Assembly: GCA_040981125.1 (NCBI GenBank)
Contig: JANRMQ010000001.1
Coordinates: forward strand, 558,001 to 622,000
Reading direction: 5' to 3'
DNA from: DASSBQ01 sp040981125
GTDB taxonomy: Bacteria; Nitrospirota; Nitrospiria; Nitrospirales; Nitrospiraceae
Length of the DNA: 64,000 nt
A model generated the notes under the pieces. The model worked only from the letters and a program-made list of their open reading frames with translations. It was not told the origin of the DNA and searched no databases. Shown here one piece after another: positions 24,977 to 33,658 of the stretch (the first letter of the stretch is position 1; the number at the start of each line of letters is the position of its first letter). A program made the position numbers and the translations under genes.

Positions 24977-26758
24977 CTAAGATCCAGTGGGCTGAGGGAT
25001 CTGGGCGGCTTGAGCCTTGGACCGAGCGATATAGAGCAATCCGTCCGCCATCGAATAGTTGAAGGGCAATTCGCAAACGACCTCGCTTACCTTCTCGTAA
25101 ACATGTTGGTAGAGTTGCTCGGCTTGGACCGGAGTCATGCCTTCCTGCACTTCGTAGAAAAATCCGAGACTGAGATCCTCGGCGGCCGGCCGCATGATTC
25201 GGCGGATGCCATAACTCCCCGGGTCGCTCATGATCGGTGCCTCTTTTTCGAGGTCGAATAAGCAAGGCTGACAGGAAAACCCGTAGGAATCATGGAGTTT
25301 CTTGTTCTGAACGACGAAGTTCATCGTTTCGAGAGCCTCTTCTTCCAGCTCGGTCGGGAATCCAACGATGATATAGCAGTGGACCGCAATGCCCAGATCG
25401 ATGCAATCCTCGGTGATCCGACGCACAGACTCCTGCTTGATGCCCTTCTTCATGAAGTCCATCACCCGTTGATTGAACGATTCCAGCCCAAAGACAATCT
25501 TGTGGCACCCTGCGTCGCGCATCAGAGTCAGGAGCTCGCGCGAAAGATTCTTTTCAAATCGAAGCTCGCAGGTCCACTTCACGTTCAATCGGCGATCGAT
25601 CATCTGTTGGCATAAGCGCTTGGTGGGTGACAGCGCAAAACATTCGTCCGTGAAAAAGAAGAACTGCGCGCCGTACCGCTGTTTCAGCCATTCAAGATCA
25701 TCCACCGTCTTACCCGGATCACGCTGCCGAAAATTCTGATGGTCCAACGTCAATGCGCAGAATGCGCAATCTTTGTAATAACACCCGCGGGAAAACTGTA
25801 CCGGCAGGACCGGCTCGGGTGACAGGTACAGATCCAGCGGAAATCCATCGTAATTCGGCGCCGTCAATTGGTTGATATTTTCCGAGTAAAACGGCTGGTT
25901 CACCGTGATCTTGCCATTCTGGCGATAAATTAAATTGGGAACCTTGCTGAAGTCGCGGCGGCCGCTCATCTGATTGACCAATTCCAGCAACGCGGTCTCA
26001 CCTTCGAACACGACAAAGTCATCCGTCAAATCAAAGAGACTGGGACACCGACGGAGATTGTCTACCAAGCGGGTGAAAATACTGCCGCCGATCGTGAGAT
26101 GCAGATGAGGAGCCGCTTCCTTGATGAGACGACACAACGTCAAACCCGGAATGATCTGCGAGGTCGCAGTGATCGAGACGCCAATTAACTCCGGTTGGTC
26201 CGAGATGATGGATGACAGAAAGAGGTCACGGAACAGCTCGATATAGGGATTCTGGTCTTCATCCCGAATAACCTTCATCAAATCCTTCGACGAATAGATC
26301 GAGTAGTTGCCGAACTGATTATCGACGACACTCATCCGTGACGGGAAATAGAGGGATGAGAGCAATTCAAGCCATTTATCGATCAAAAACAGGCTGTCCC
26401 GATAGGCTTCAATATCGTAAAACCCCTCGCCCCGCAGCGTTGCTTTCGCCGGTTCGATGCGATCGATGAGGAAAGGGAACCGATCCAGCGATTCCACGAT
26501 ACGGGCGAGATGCTCGGCGCTGCCGGGTCCTGTCTCAGCGGCGCTCCGCCTCTCCAGAAGACGCTGCTTCTCGATCAAACGTTGATACAGGCCCCCACCA
26601 TACGATTGGGTCAGCACTTGATCGAGCAGTTCAATTCCCAAGTCGCGTTGCGACACGTTCTGGATCCCGGCCTGGCGGAGAAACCCGGTCAAGGAAGGCA
26701 AGCTCAGATAGGGCTGGGATGGATGCCACGTCGGTGGAAACAACAATGAAATCTTCAT
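24977..26758 (-). CDS. B12-binding radical SAM protein
   Basis: Protein of 593 aa with an N-terminal B12-binding-type Rossmann region ('MKISLLFPPTW', 'ISVTATSQIIPGLTLCRLIK', 'HLTIGGSIF') and a radical SAM domain whose cluster motif is Cys326-x4-Cys331-x2-Cys334 ('GCYYKDCAFC'). Enzymes of this class do methylations or other radical chemistry on small molecules, lipids or proteins; the substrate is not readable. It is encoded between NxrC and the TatA operon, with a terminator upstream separating it from NxrC. Confidence 0.87.
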   Translation of the reverse strand: MKISLLFPPTWHPSQPYLSLPSLTGFLRQAGIQNVSQRDLGIELLDQVLTQSYGGGLYQRLIEKQRLLERRSAAETGPGSAEHLARIVESLDRFPFLIDRIEPAKATLRGEGFYDIEAYRDSLFLIDKWLELLSSLYFPSRMSVVDNQFGNYSIYSSKDLMKVIRDEDQNPYIELFRDLFLSSIISDQPELIGVSITATSQIIPGLTLCRLIKEAAPHLHLTIGGSIFTRLVDNLRRCPSLFDLTDDFVVFEGETALLELVNQMSGRRDFSKVPNLIYRQNGKITVNQPFYSENINQLTAPNYDGFPLDLYLSPEPVLPVQFSRGCYYKDCAFCALTLDHQNFRQRDPGKTVDDLEWLKQRYGAQFFFFTDECFALSPTKRLCQQMIDRRLNVKWTCELRFEKNLSRELLTLMRDAGCHKIVFGLESFNQRVMDFMKKGIKQESVRRITEDCIDLGIAVHCYIIVGFPTELEEEALETMNFVVQNKKLHDSYGFSCQPCLFDLEKEAPIMSDPGSYGIRRIMRPAAEDLSLGFFYEVQEGMTPVQAEQLYQHVYEKVSEVVCELPFNYSMADGLLYIARSKAQAAQIPQPTGS

Positions 26759-26922
26759 GATCCAGTACGCTAGTGGATTAAACGATCAGAAGGGAATGTC
26801 AGCGGCCATCAGCCGCCATCAAGGGTTTATACACTCCGCCCCCGCGCAAATGCAACTCGGCTCGAACAATCTTCTGTTCGCAATTCGCATGTAAACACGA
26901 CGCGCCCTGCTCGCACAAAAGT

Positions 26923-26974
26923 GAGAAAGCCCCGGATCGCCGTCACGTACCGTGACCGGATCCGAGGCTTTCTC
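26923..26974 (-). terminator. Long terminator hairpin after NxrC
   Basis: Long stem of about 22 paired bases (26923-26947 against 26951-26974, with a few mismatches) around a 3-base loop, ending in a T-rich stretch on the minus strand. It lies about 50 bp after the stop of the NxrC gene and isolates it from the radical SAM gene. Confidence 0.82.
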
Positions 26975-27022
26975 TCTCTACTCTCTTACTACGTATGAAG
27001 GACCCGATGAAGGGTCACTCCA

Positions 27023-27976
27023 TCACGGAAGCTTCAGCGTAAACCAGGTGGAAAGGGCCTTCATGCCATTGCGCTCGATGTTGGAGCCGTCCCACACCGC
27101 GAACGCGATAGGTACAGACGCTCCGCCCTTGAATTGAACGTCATTGGCGTCGCTGGTCTCCAACGTCCGCTTCACGACAATCCGCCAGGTTGGACCGGTG
27201 CAGCAACCACCCTTTACGGAACCGGCAGGTTCCCACACACCGTTTCCGATCACATCCTGATGCGCTTGCGTCGTCAATGTGCTGAACCCGTTGGCGTTCA
27301 AATCCTCCACGGAACTGACGCGCAACGTTGGATCAGACATGATATTGCCGGACCAAATGCCGGGATTGAACGGGCCCAAGCTCCGACCGATACGATCCGG
27401 GTAGGTCACACCGCCGGCCGGCTCCTCAAAATAATAATCCCAGAAAATGCCGGGGTATTGATCATCCACGTCCCAGATCCCAGCGCTGTCCTTGCCCAAA
27501 TCCTTTTGCCATTCGGCGTTCCAGCGCCAAATATTCACCGTCCCCCCGGACTGCCCCATACACTGAAATGGCGGAGCGCCGGAAAGGTTCACCGGAAACA
27601 TGATTGCAGCTTGGTCGCGGAAGTCCTGTGGTCCGATCGCCGTATCATTCTTGGTCTGGTCGGCCCAATCAAGACGCATACCGATTTCTTTCCCATTGGT
27701 AACCGCCTTCACGAATACCGACTTCACCGAGAAATTCGGATGCATCGGCGTCGTGATCAACTGACCGCTTAGAGGAACTACAACTCCGGGCACGCCTTCC
27801 CAGATCGGATTCGCACCGTCCATTGGGATCGGCCCTTTAATTGCCTTAGCCGGAATAGTGACCGGCTGGCTGACCGCCAGTGGCACCTGCCCAATCGTCA
27901 TCATGATTCCGACGACTAGGGCAGAGAGCAGAATGCCAAACACCAAGCTTTTGTTGCGTGTCTGCACCAGTCTCAT
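27023..27976 (-). CDS. nxrC: Nitrite oxidoreductase gamma-type subunit NxrC
   Basis: Precursor of 317 aa with a signal peptide ('LVFGILLSALVVGIMMTIG') and an EB_dh-type heme-binding domain. Candidate heme b ligands are the Met of 'FQCMGQ' and the Lys of 'NGMKAL'. The sequence also has 'WDYYFEEP' and a 'GGCCTG' Cys pair. In Nitrospira such proteins are proposed to be the electron-transfer gamma subunit of periplasmic nitrite oxidoreductase; the assignment rests on domain and context, as nxrA and nxrB are not here. GGAGGAGGG lies 8-9 bases before the ATG, suggesting strong expression. Its own terminator follows. Confidence 0.82.
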   Translation of the reverse strand: MRLVQTRNKSLVFGILLSALVVGIMMTIGQVPLAVSQPVTIPAKAIKGPIPMDGANPIWEGVPGVVVPLSGQLITTPMHPNFSVKSVFVKAVTNGKEIGMRLDWADQTKNDTAIGPQDFRDQAAIMFPVNLSGAPPFQCMGQSGGTVNIWRWNAEWQKDLGKDSAGIWDVDDQYPGIFWDYYFEEPAGGVTYPDRIGRSLGPFNPGIWSGNIMSDPTLRVSSVEDLNANGFSTLTTQAHQDVIGNGVWEPAGSVKGGCCTGPTWRIVVKRTLETSDANDVQFKGGASVPIAFAVWDGSNIERNGMKALSTWFTLKLP

Positions 27977-28075
27977 ACTATAGGCCCTCCTCCTCTAAAA
28001 AGATTAATAATAATGAGAACTGTGAACGTATGACTATCAAAAGAGGCCAAGCAACCGCCAGAACAGATCGAAGGA

Positions 28076-29044
28076 TTAAGCATTGCCGACAGGTCCTTCA
28101 TCCTTCTCTTCCTTGTCCTTCTTATCCATGAAGGACTGTGCGCCGACCTCATCGAGCAACATGGTGAGCTCGTTGCCCTGGTCTTGCGCGCCACACTCAT
28201 AGGTCTGCCCTTCAGGGGCGCTGAATGTAGCCGGCCTGTAGTCCGCTTCGGAATACGGCTGCGGCGTCACGCCCAAAAAGGCCACCTCGAAATCCATCCA
28301 ATCGGACATGGAATCGGCAATCAGTTTGAATAATCCGGAATCAGCCTTCTTGGCCAGCATCCGGCAGAACAATGGAACCCAGCGACCGATATGATTCTTG
28401 ACAAATTTCTTTTGCGCCTCGACGACAATATCCGTCTTCTCAATCCCGTCATGACAACGCGAATACGATTCCTTGTACGTCAAAAAATGCATGAACTCGA
28501 ATTCCACGCTCAGGTGGTCGAGGCGTTCATGAATATCTTTGGAAAGCTCGACGCCAAAGGCCTTGTAGAACCCGGCGATATCCCCCATCACATGGGATTG
28601 CGCGAAGACGTGGTCGTTTCCGAAAAGGGTTTCGTACGGAGGACAATCCAGCGTGATGACGTTGGTGAATACTCGTCGGTGCTCGGATTGCAGGTCGGTT
28701 AACTGCCAGTTCACGCACTCGGCCGACACGAGTTTTTCAATCTGATCGAACTGCTTTTGAAGTGCGGCGATTTTTTGTTTCGCACGCTCTCCGCCCAGCC
28801 CATCAAGCGCCGCCCTCATCCCTTCGAGAGCCGCCCGGCCGTCCTCGACGAACTCGCCGCATTGCAAGTAATCCAAAAACTCCTCGTCCTCAGGGTAGAG
28901 AAGGCTCCATGAGAACAAGAGATACATTTTACTGCGATTGAGCGCTCGCTCTACGGCAGGCGAATCTTTTATGGAGACTGTTTGGGGAGGAATCACTGCA
29001 CTGGCGGTCTGGGAGGCACCCTGTACTGTATGTTTCGGTGTCAT
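28076..29044 (-). CDS. TorD/NarJ-type molybdoenzyme chaperone
   Basis: Protein of 322 aa, all-helical, of the TorD/DmsD/NarJ (nitrate reductase delta) superfamily. The core has 'RSKMYLLFSWSLLYPEDEEF', 'EHRRVFTNVITLDCPPYETLF' and 'DIAGFYKAFGVELSKDIHERLDHLSVEFEFM', which carry the family's signature E-x-x-F/YxD-like surface and 'CPPYE'. Such chaperones guide cofactor insertion and proofread Tat export of molybdoenzymes. It precedes nxrC by about 100 bp and is the likely nitrite-oxidoreductase maturation factor. Confidence 0.87.
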   Translation of the reverse strand: MTPKHTVQGASQTASAVIPPQTVSIKDSPAVERALNRSKMYLLFSWSLLYPEDEEFLDYLQCGEFVEDGRAALEGMRAALDGLGGERAKQKIAALQKQFDQIEKLVSAECVNWQLTDLQSEHRRVFTNVITLDCPPYETLFGNDHVFAQSHVMGDIAGFYKAFGVELSKDIHERLDHLSVEFEFMHFLTYKESYSRCHDGIEKTDIVVEAQKKFVKNHIGRWVPLFCRMLAKKADSGLFKLIADSMSDWMDFEVAFLGVTPQPYSEADYRPATFSAPEGQTYECGAQDQGNELTMLLDEVGAQSFMDKKDKEEKDEGPVGNA

Positions 29045-29255
29045 ACGTATATTTTGCTCCTCGCTCGATGGGTTACGCCGGCGTCTTTGTCACATGCTCC
29101 TACAACCGCGCAACACACCGCACCTTCGCACAGGTTCGCGTATGATAGGTAAAGGGAAAAGTCTTGTCAAGCACGAACTCGCCCTTTCGACTCACAATGT
29201 CACAAACATAACGACCCGGACTGCAATATACTTCGATGAACTCCTTTCCAGCGGA

Positions 29256-29870
29256 TCACTGATCGCCCAACGCTGTTCTCTCCGGCGCCAACCAGCGCAT
29301 CGGAGTTACTTTGATGGCGAGCCGATCATTCACCGTCTTGCAGATTTGTTCACATATGCCACATCCGACACAACGCTCCGAGGCGACGACGAGTCGCATA
29401 TCCTCGAAATTCATCGATAAGGCCTCGGTTGGACATCGCGCCACACAGGCATGGCAACCCTGTCCCGCCGTACACGACCGTTCAGAAACCAGAGCCAGGC
29501 CCATACGGACTTCGCGGCGATCCGCAACCGCCACGAGGGCATCTGTCTCACAGGCGGCAATACAAGGCAAGTCTTCACATAACTGACAAGCCACGATGTC
29601 AGGAAAAATTACCGGCGACCCGTCCCGCTTATCAAACACGATGGCCCCGTGGGGACAAGCTTTGGCACAATCACTGCATTGGGTACAGCGTTCGAGAAAA
29701 AGAGATTCCGCGACTGCCCCCGGCGGCCTGAGCCAGTCGGTCCGGACCGGCGGCGGGGCCTGCTCGCGCGGCGCGTCTTTATGCTTTACGAACTCATGGG
29801 CGGCCTTGGCCACCGAAATGACTGAATCCTTAAAGAAATCGCGCCGGCCATATGTCGAATCAGCAGCCAT
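29256..29870 (-). CDS. Ferredoxin with four [4Fe-4S] clusters (NapG/NapF-like)
   Basis: Protein of 204 aa with 16 Cys in four groups: 'CTQCSDCAKACP', 'CQLCEDLPCIAACE', 'CTAGQGCHACVARCP' and 'CVGCGICEQICK'. This is the layout of NapG/NapF-type ferredoxins. The N-terminus has 'GRRDFFKDS', a twin-arginine-like motif, but no clear hydrophobic region follows, so export is doubtful. GGAG lies 5 bases before the ATG, and the gene starts 11 bp after the HExxH gene. It may supply electrons in nitrite oxidoreductase maturation or transfer them from it (inference). Confidence 0.88.
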   Translation of the reverse strand: MAADSTYGRRDFFKDSVISVAKAAHEFVKHKDAPREQAPPPVRTDWLRPPGAVAESLFLERCTQCSDCAKACPHGAIVFDKRDGSPVIFPDIVACQLCEDLPCIAACETDALVAVADRREVRMGLALVSERSCTAGQGCHACVARCPTEALSMNFEDMRLVVASERCVGCGICEQICKTVNDRLAIKVTPMRWLAPERTALGDQ

Positions 29871-29881
29871 CGACGCTCCGC

Positions 29882-30880
29882 TTACATGACACCGTCGGCG
29901 CGAAGCTTATAGACTTCGACACATCGATCGCAGGCTCCGAACTCCGTATCCCACCCCGGATGATTTTCGCGGATAAAGTCCAGCACATAGGTTTCAACCT
30001 TGTTTCCTAAATCTTCCACCCAGGTATAGGTCGGAAACCGGCACAAGGGGCAGGGAAATCCCGGCATCAGCATGACCTTATTGGTTGTCTCGGGCACCTC
30101 CCCGCCTTCTACATCCACCGCCCGGTCCATCACCCGCAGGGTGTCGGTGGCCATTTCCACCAACTCCGAGTGAGTAAAGAATCCGGTCTGCCAAAGACCT
30201 TCGAAGACCGACTTCAGTTGCGGAGGCGGAATTTTTCGATACCAGGACCGGAATTCCTTAAACCGATCTTCCTTGGACAGCATGGGCTCTTTGCCGCTTC
30301 CGATGAGCCGGCTGTCCACACTGAGGTTCCACAAAATCCTATACCGATGCAGGATCAGCGTTTCTTCGCCGGGGTTCTGCCCCACCTTGGTGTCGGGATC
30401 GTACGCGAATATGGGATCGAGCATATCGTGGATATGCGACAATTCATGGCGGCAGTATCGGGTCAAGGCGGGATCGTAAAAACGCCGTGGGATGAGCTTG
30501 ATCCCGACCCCCTTCAATCCCTTTTCTTCGAACTCCTTGGCCAAATCGTGTTCGACCGAACCCCATTTTCGGAGAATATCGACACCCTCCTGATCCTCTT
30601 TCAGGACCCCCTTGACCAGCACGATGCCGACCTTCTCTTTTAAAACCGGAAATTCATTAAACGCATCCCGAATGATATCGGAGAACCCCCACGTGCCGAA
30701 TAAATACTGATAGAGTTTTTTAAACTCCGCTTCTCGGTCATCCAACGTGTACTTTTCGTAAATCGGGTCAGCGAGCTCATGAAATTCTTTGTAATAGGTC
30801 GGATCGCCTTCCCGCTCGGTTTTTTCGATAAATGAGTCGATGACCTCTTGAAGCAAAGCAGGTTGAAAACGGATTTCCAT
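29882..30880 (-). CDS. Conserved hypothetical protein with HExxH and CxxC motifs
   Basis: Protein of 332 aa with no named family known to me. It contains 'CRHELSHIHDMLDP', with the metallopeptidase-like motif His145-Glu-Leu-Ser-His149 and a further His151, and two Cys pairs near the C-terminus ('CPLC' and 'CDRC', about 45 residues apart) suited to zinc binding. No signal peptide, so cytoplasmic. The start at 30880 has AGAGG upstream; the frame runs back to 30901. It is first in the unit with the ferredoxin, chaperone and nxrC, so a proteolytic or metal-handling role in molybdoenzyme maturation is plausible, not shown. Confidence 0.78.
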   Translation of the reverse strand: MEIRFQPALLQEVIDSFIEKTEREGDPTYYKEFHELADPIYEKYTLDDREAEFKKLYQYLFGTWGFSDIIRDAFNEFPVLKEKVGIVLVKGVLKEDQEGVDILRKWGSVEHDLAKEFEEKGLKGVGIKLIPRRFYDPALTRYCRHELSHIHDMLDPIFAYDPDTKVGQNPGEETLILHRYRILWNLSVDSRLIGSGKEPMLSKEDRFKEFRSWYRKIPPPQLKSVFEGLWQTGFFTHSELVEMATDTLRVMDRAVDVEGGEVPETTNKVMLMPGFPCPLCRFPTYTWVEDLGNKVETYVLDFIRENHPGWDTEFGACDRCVEVYKLRADGVM

Positions 30881-31095
30881 ATCTAACCTCTGGATTGCCA
30901 ATCGGGTGGGTAAGAAATTCTCGCTCCCGGTTCTTGAGAAAAGGTCGGAACAACCACTGACGAGGCGACCTTGACTTGATCGCTTTTGTTCTCTTACGAT
31001 CTTTGTTGCGACTGAGGATTATACAAACCTGTAAATCTGATTTGCAAACAGACGGGAGCTTTTCCCGGTCCGTAAACAGAGAGAGGATCGACGAC

Positions 31096-32208
31096 ATGGC
31101 CGACCAAATGACGACACCGCAACCAGCCGCGATGCCAGGACTTCACGGAACGGCGCCTGCGGCACCCGGCTCAGACCAGCCGGCCGTGGATTTTCTCGAA
31201 CATTGGAAATCCGGCATACGAGAGGTCACGACATTTCGCGGACACTCGCACGGCGTCTGGACCGTTGCCTACGCGCCGGACGGGCTGACCCTCGCAAGCG
31301 GCGGCGTCGATCGATATGTGCGGATGTGGGACATCGAAACCGGACGACTGCTCCGCTCTCTTCGCGGCCATACCCATGACATCAGGGCTATTGCCTTCAC
31401 CCCCGACGGCCAGCATCTCGCCACCGGCAGCGAAGACCGGACGATTCGACTCTGGAATCCCAAGACGGGAGAGCCGTTGAAATTGCTCTTCACCCGCTAT
31501 GATCATAACGTATGCAGCCTCTCCCTCTCCCCCGATGGTTTGATGCTGGCCAGAGGAAGTCATAACAAGGACATCAAAATCTGGGAAGTGACGACCGGAA
31601 CGGAACTCATGACCCTGCTGGGCAAAGACCAATATGACCATCATTGGTCCGTCTGCGTCGCCTTTTCCCCGGACGGCATTCATTTGGCCAGCGGCAGCGA
31701 TATCGGCAAAATCAAGGTCTGGGAAGTCCTTCCCAGCGGCGAAGAGAAGGTCTTGCACAACGGCCATTGGGAAGAATCCGCCGAGGATACCACGGAAACC
31801 AGAGGTTATTTCATCGAGGACGACGGCGGCTTTCAAAAGCCGATGGAATTCTGGATCGGCGCGATGACGTTTACGCCCGACGGAAAGCTGCTCATTACGG
31901 GTAGTCGTGACACGACCATCAAGTTCTTCCAGATGCCCGATGCGACGGAACTGCGCGTGCTGAAAGGCCATACGGGATGGGTCCGCGCACTGGCCGTCTC
32001 GCCCGACGGCAAAGTGCTGGTGAGCGCCGGCGACGACCATGCCGTCAGATTTTGGGAAATTGCCACCGGTCGGACGGTCCGCGTTCTCAAGGGACATGAC
32101 GGACCCGTCCGGGGTTTGGCGTTTTCGCCGGATGGACGCAGGCTCGCCACCGCCTCGTGGGATCGCACCGTGAAATTGTGGGAAGGTGGAGCGGAGCCGG
32201 CGGAGTGA
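31096..32208 (+). CDS. Seven-bladed WD40 propeller protein
   Basis: Protein of 370 aa with seven WD40 repeats, seen at 'VRMWDIETG', 'IRLWNPKTG', 'IKIWEVTTG', 'IKVWEVLPS', 'IKFFQMPD', 'VRFWEIATG' and 'VKLWEGG', enough to close a seven-bladed propeller. The N-terminal 45 residues are Ala/Pro/Thr-rich and probably disordered. The start at 31096 is chosen for GAGAGG nine bases upstream; a longer frame from 30976 is less likely. No signal peptide. Transcribed divergently from the HExxH-ferredoxin-nxrC unit across about 215 bp that must hold both promoters. Scaffolding role assumed. Confidence 0.87.
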   Translation: MADQMTTPQPAAMPGLHGTAPAAPGSDQPAVDFLEHWKSGIREVTTFRGHSHGVWTVAYAPDGLTLASGGVDRYVRMWDIETGRLLRSLRGHTHDIRAIAFTPDGQHLATGSEDRTIRLWNPKTGEPLKLLFTRYDHNVCSLSLSPDGLMLARGSHNKDIKIWEVTTGTELMTLLGKDQYDHHWSVCVAFSPDGIHLASGSDIGKIKVWEVLPSGEEKVLHNGHWEESAEDTTETRGYFIEDDGGFQKPMEFWIGAMTFTPDGKLLITGSRDTTIKFFQMPDATELRVLKGHTGWVRALAVSPDGKVLVSAGDDHAVRFWEIATGRTVRVLKGHDGPVRGLAFSPDGRRLATASWDRTVKLWEGGAEPAE

Positions 32209-32383
32209 TCTGGGGATCGTCGCCATCGATCGATTATCCGACAGACGTGACACGATAGCACCAGGTTTCCGTGCAGCGCTTCGTCGGATGGACCCAGGAA
32301 TTGAGCGGCCCTGCTGGGGTTTCCCTTCTGCCTTATCGATCGCGGCCTGGATATAGGCGCTTCAAACCGATCTCGCACCTCGA

Positions 32384-33658
32384 TTAACGACGTGACTGAT
32401 CCGTTTCGGCCTGCCGCGCTGTCCCCGTCAGCCCCTCACGGCAAAATCCGCAGGTCTCCCGGATCGGCCCGCCGAGATATGGACAGCGCCGATGGCCGCA
32501 TAAATCCCACGGTTCAATCGCCTCCCCGTCTTGTGCCCGTTCGACGGCCTGCGCCACCATGGTCTCTAATTCCCGCACGTTGCCGGAAAAAGAATACCGA
32601 TCCAATAGCTCTTTGGCAGCCGGAGCAAAGCCGTGCAGGTGTTTCCCCAATTGGGCGCACCGGTCCTGCGATACCGCCTGCGCGATCATGATAATATCGC
32701 CCGGCCGTTCTCTCAGCGCCGGCATGATGATTTGCGCTGCCTGAAGGCGGGAAAAGAATTCCTCGTTGAAGCGGCCCGCGGATACTTCCGCTTGGAGATC
32801 CTTCCGCGTCGCACAAATCACCCGAACGTCGACTTCCACCTGATCGAGTCCGCCTACCCGTGTGAACCGGCGTGCCTGAAGAAACCCCAACAATTTGTTT
32901 TGGAGGCGGGCCGAAACCTCGGCAATCTCATCCAGAAAGACCGTGCCCTTGTTGGCCAATTCGAACCGACTACGCCGTTGCCTTATGGCGCCCGGGAAGG
33001 CGCCCTTTTCATGTCCGAACAACTCGGATTCCAACCGATCTTCCGAAAGTGCGGCGCAGCTGATTTTGATGAACGCGTGATCCTTCCTGGCGCTGTGCAA
33101 ATGAATGGCATTGGCCGCCAACTCTTTGCCGGTTCCGGATTCCCCCATGATGAGGACGGTCGAATCGGCGGCCGCGATGAGCGTAATTTGGTCCAAGACC
33201 GCCCGCATCCGCTTATCACGCCCAATGATGCCGCCGAAACTGAATCCTTCTTCGAGCGCCGCGTCAAGCCGGACAGTGTCGCGGCGGAGTTCGAACATTT
33301 TTCCCACTCGTTCCACGATGAGGAGGAGTTCATCCATCTGAAACGGCTTCGTAATATAATCGAACGCGCCGAGCTTGATGGCTCCCACCGCCGTATCCAC
33401 CGAGCCATGCGCGGTGATGAGGATCACTTCGGTGTTTGGATCCCGCTCCTTGCATGCTTTCAGCACCGCCAAGCCGTCCGCCCCCGGCAAGCGAAGATCG
33501 GTAATGACCATGTCAAACGCCCGCTTCTTCAGCGCATGGATCCCTTCCGTGCCGGTGGCGGCGGCCGCAACTTCACACCCGACGCCTTCCAACGCGTCCA
33601 CCATGGACAGGCGCATGAGAGGCTCGTCATCGATGATAAGAACCTGCAATCCCTTCAT
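32384..33658 (-). CDS. NtrC-like response regulator without HTH domain
   Basis: Protein of 424 aa. A receiver domain (phospho-acceptor Asp54 in 'VITDLRLPG') is followed by a sigma-54 AAA+ domain: Walker A 'GESGTGKE' (172-179), Walker B 'GTVFLDE' and a normal 'GFLQARRFTRVGG'. The sigma-54 contact loop reads GAFPGA (219-224) rather than GAFTGA. No Fis-type helix-turn-helix follows; instead the tail has four Cys at 387, 392, 403 and 406, suggesting a metal site. Its start overlaps the kinase stop by 4 bp. It may not activate sigma-54 classically; regulon unknown. Confidence 0.85.
   Translation of the reverse strand: MKGLQVLIIDDEPLMRLSMVDALEGVGCEVAAAATGTEGIHALKKRAFDMVITDLRLPGADGLAVLKACKERDPNTEVILITAHGSVDTAVGAIKLGAFDYITKPFQMDELLLIVERVGKMFELRRDTVRLDAALEEGFSFGGIIGRDKRMRAVLDQITLIAAADSTVLIMGESGTGKELAANAIHLHSARKDHAFIKISCAALSEDRLESELFGHEKGAFPGAIRQRRSRFELANKGTVFLDEIAEVSARLQNKLLGFLQARRFTRVGGLDQVEVDVRVICATRKDLQAEVSAGRFNEEFFSRLQAAQIIMPALRERPGDIIMIAQAVSQDRCAQLGKHLHGFAPAAKELLDRYSFSGNVRELETMVAQAVERAQDGEAIEPWDLCGHRRCPYLGGPIRETCGFCREGLTGTARQAETDQSRR

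Noticed and set aside
17210..32208. Looking for nxrA and nxrB within the nitrite oxidoreductase island
   Set aside because: No large molybdopterin subunit or beta ferredoxin subunit of that type is encoded here.
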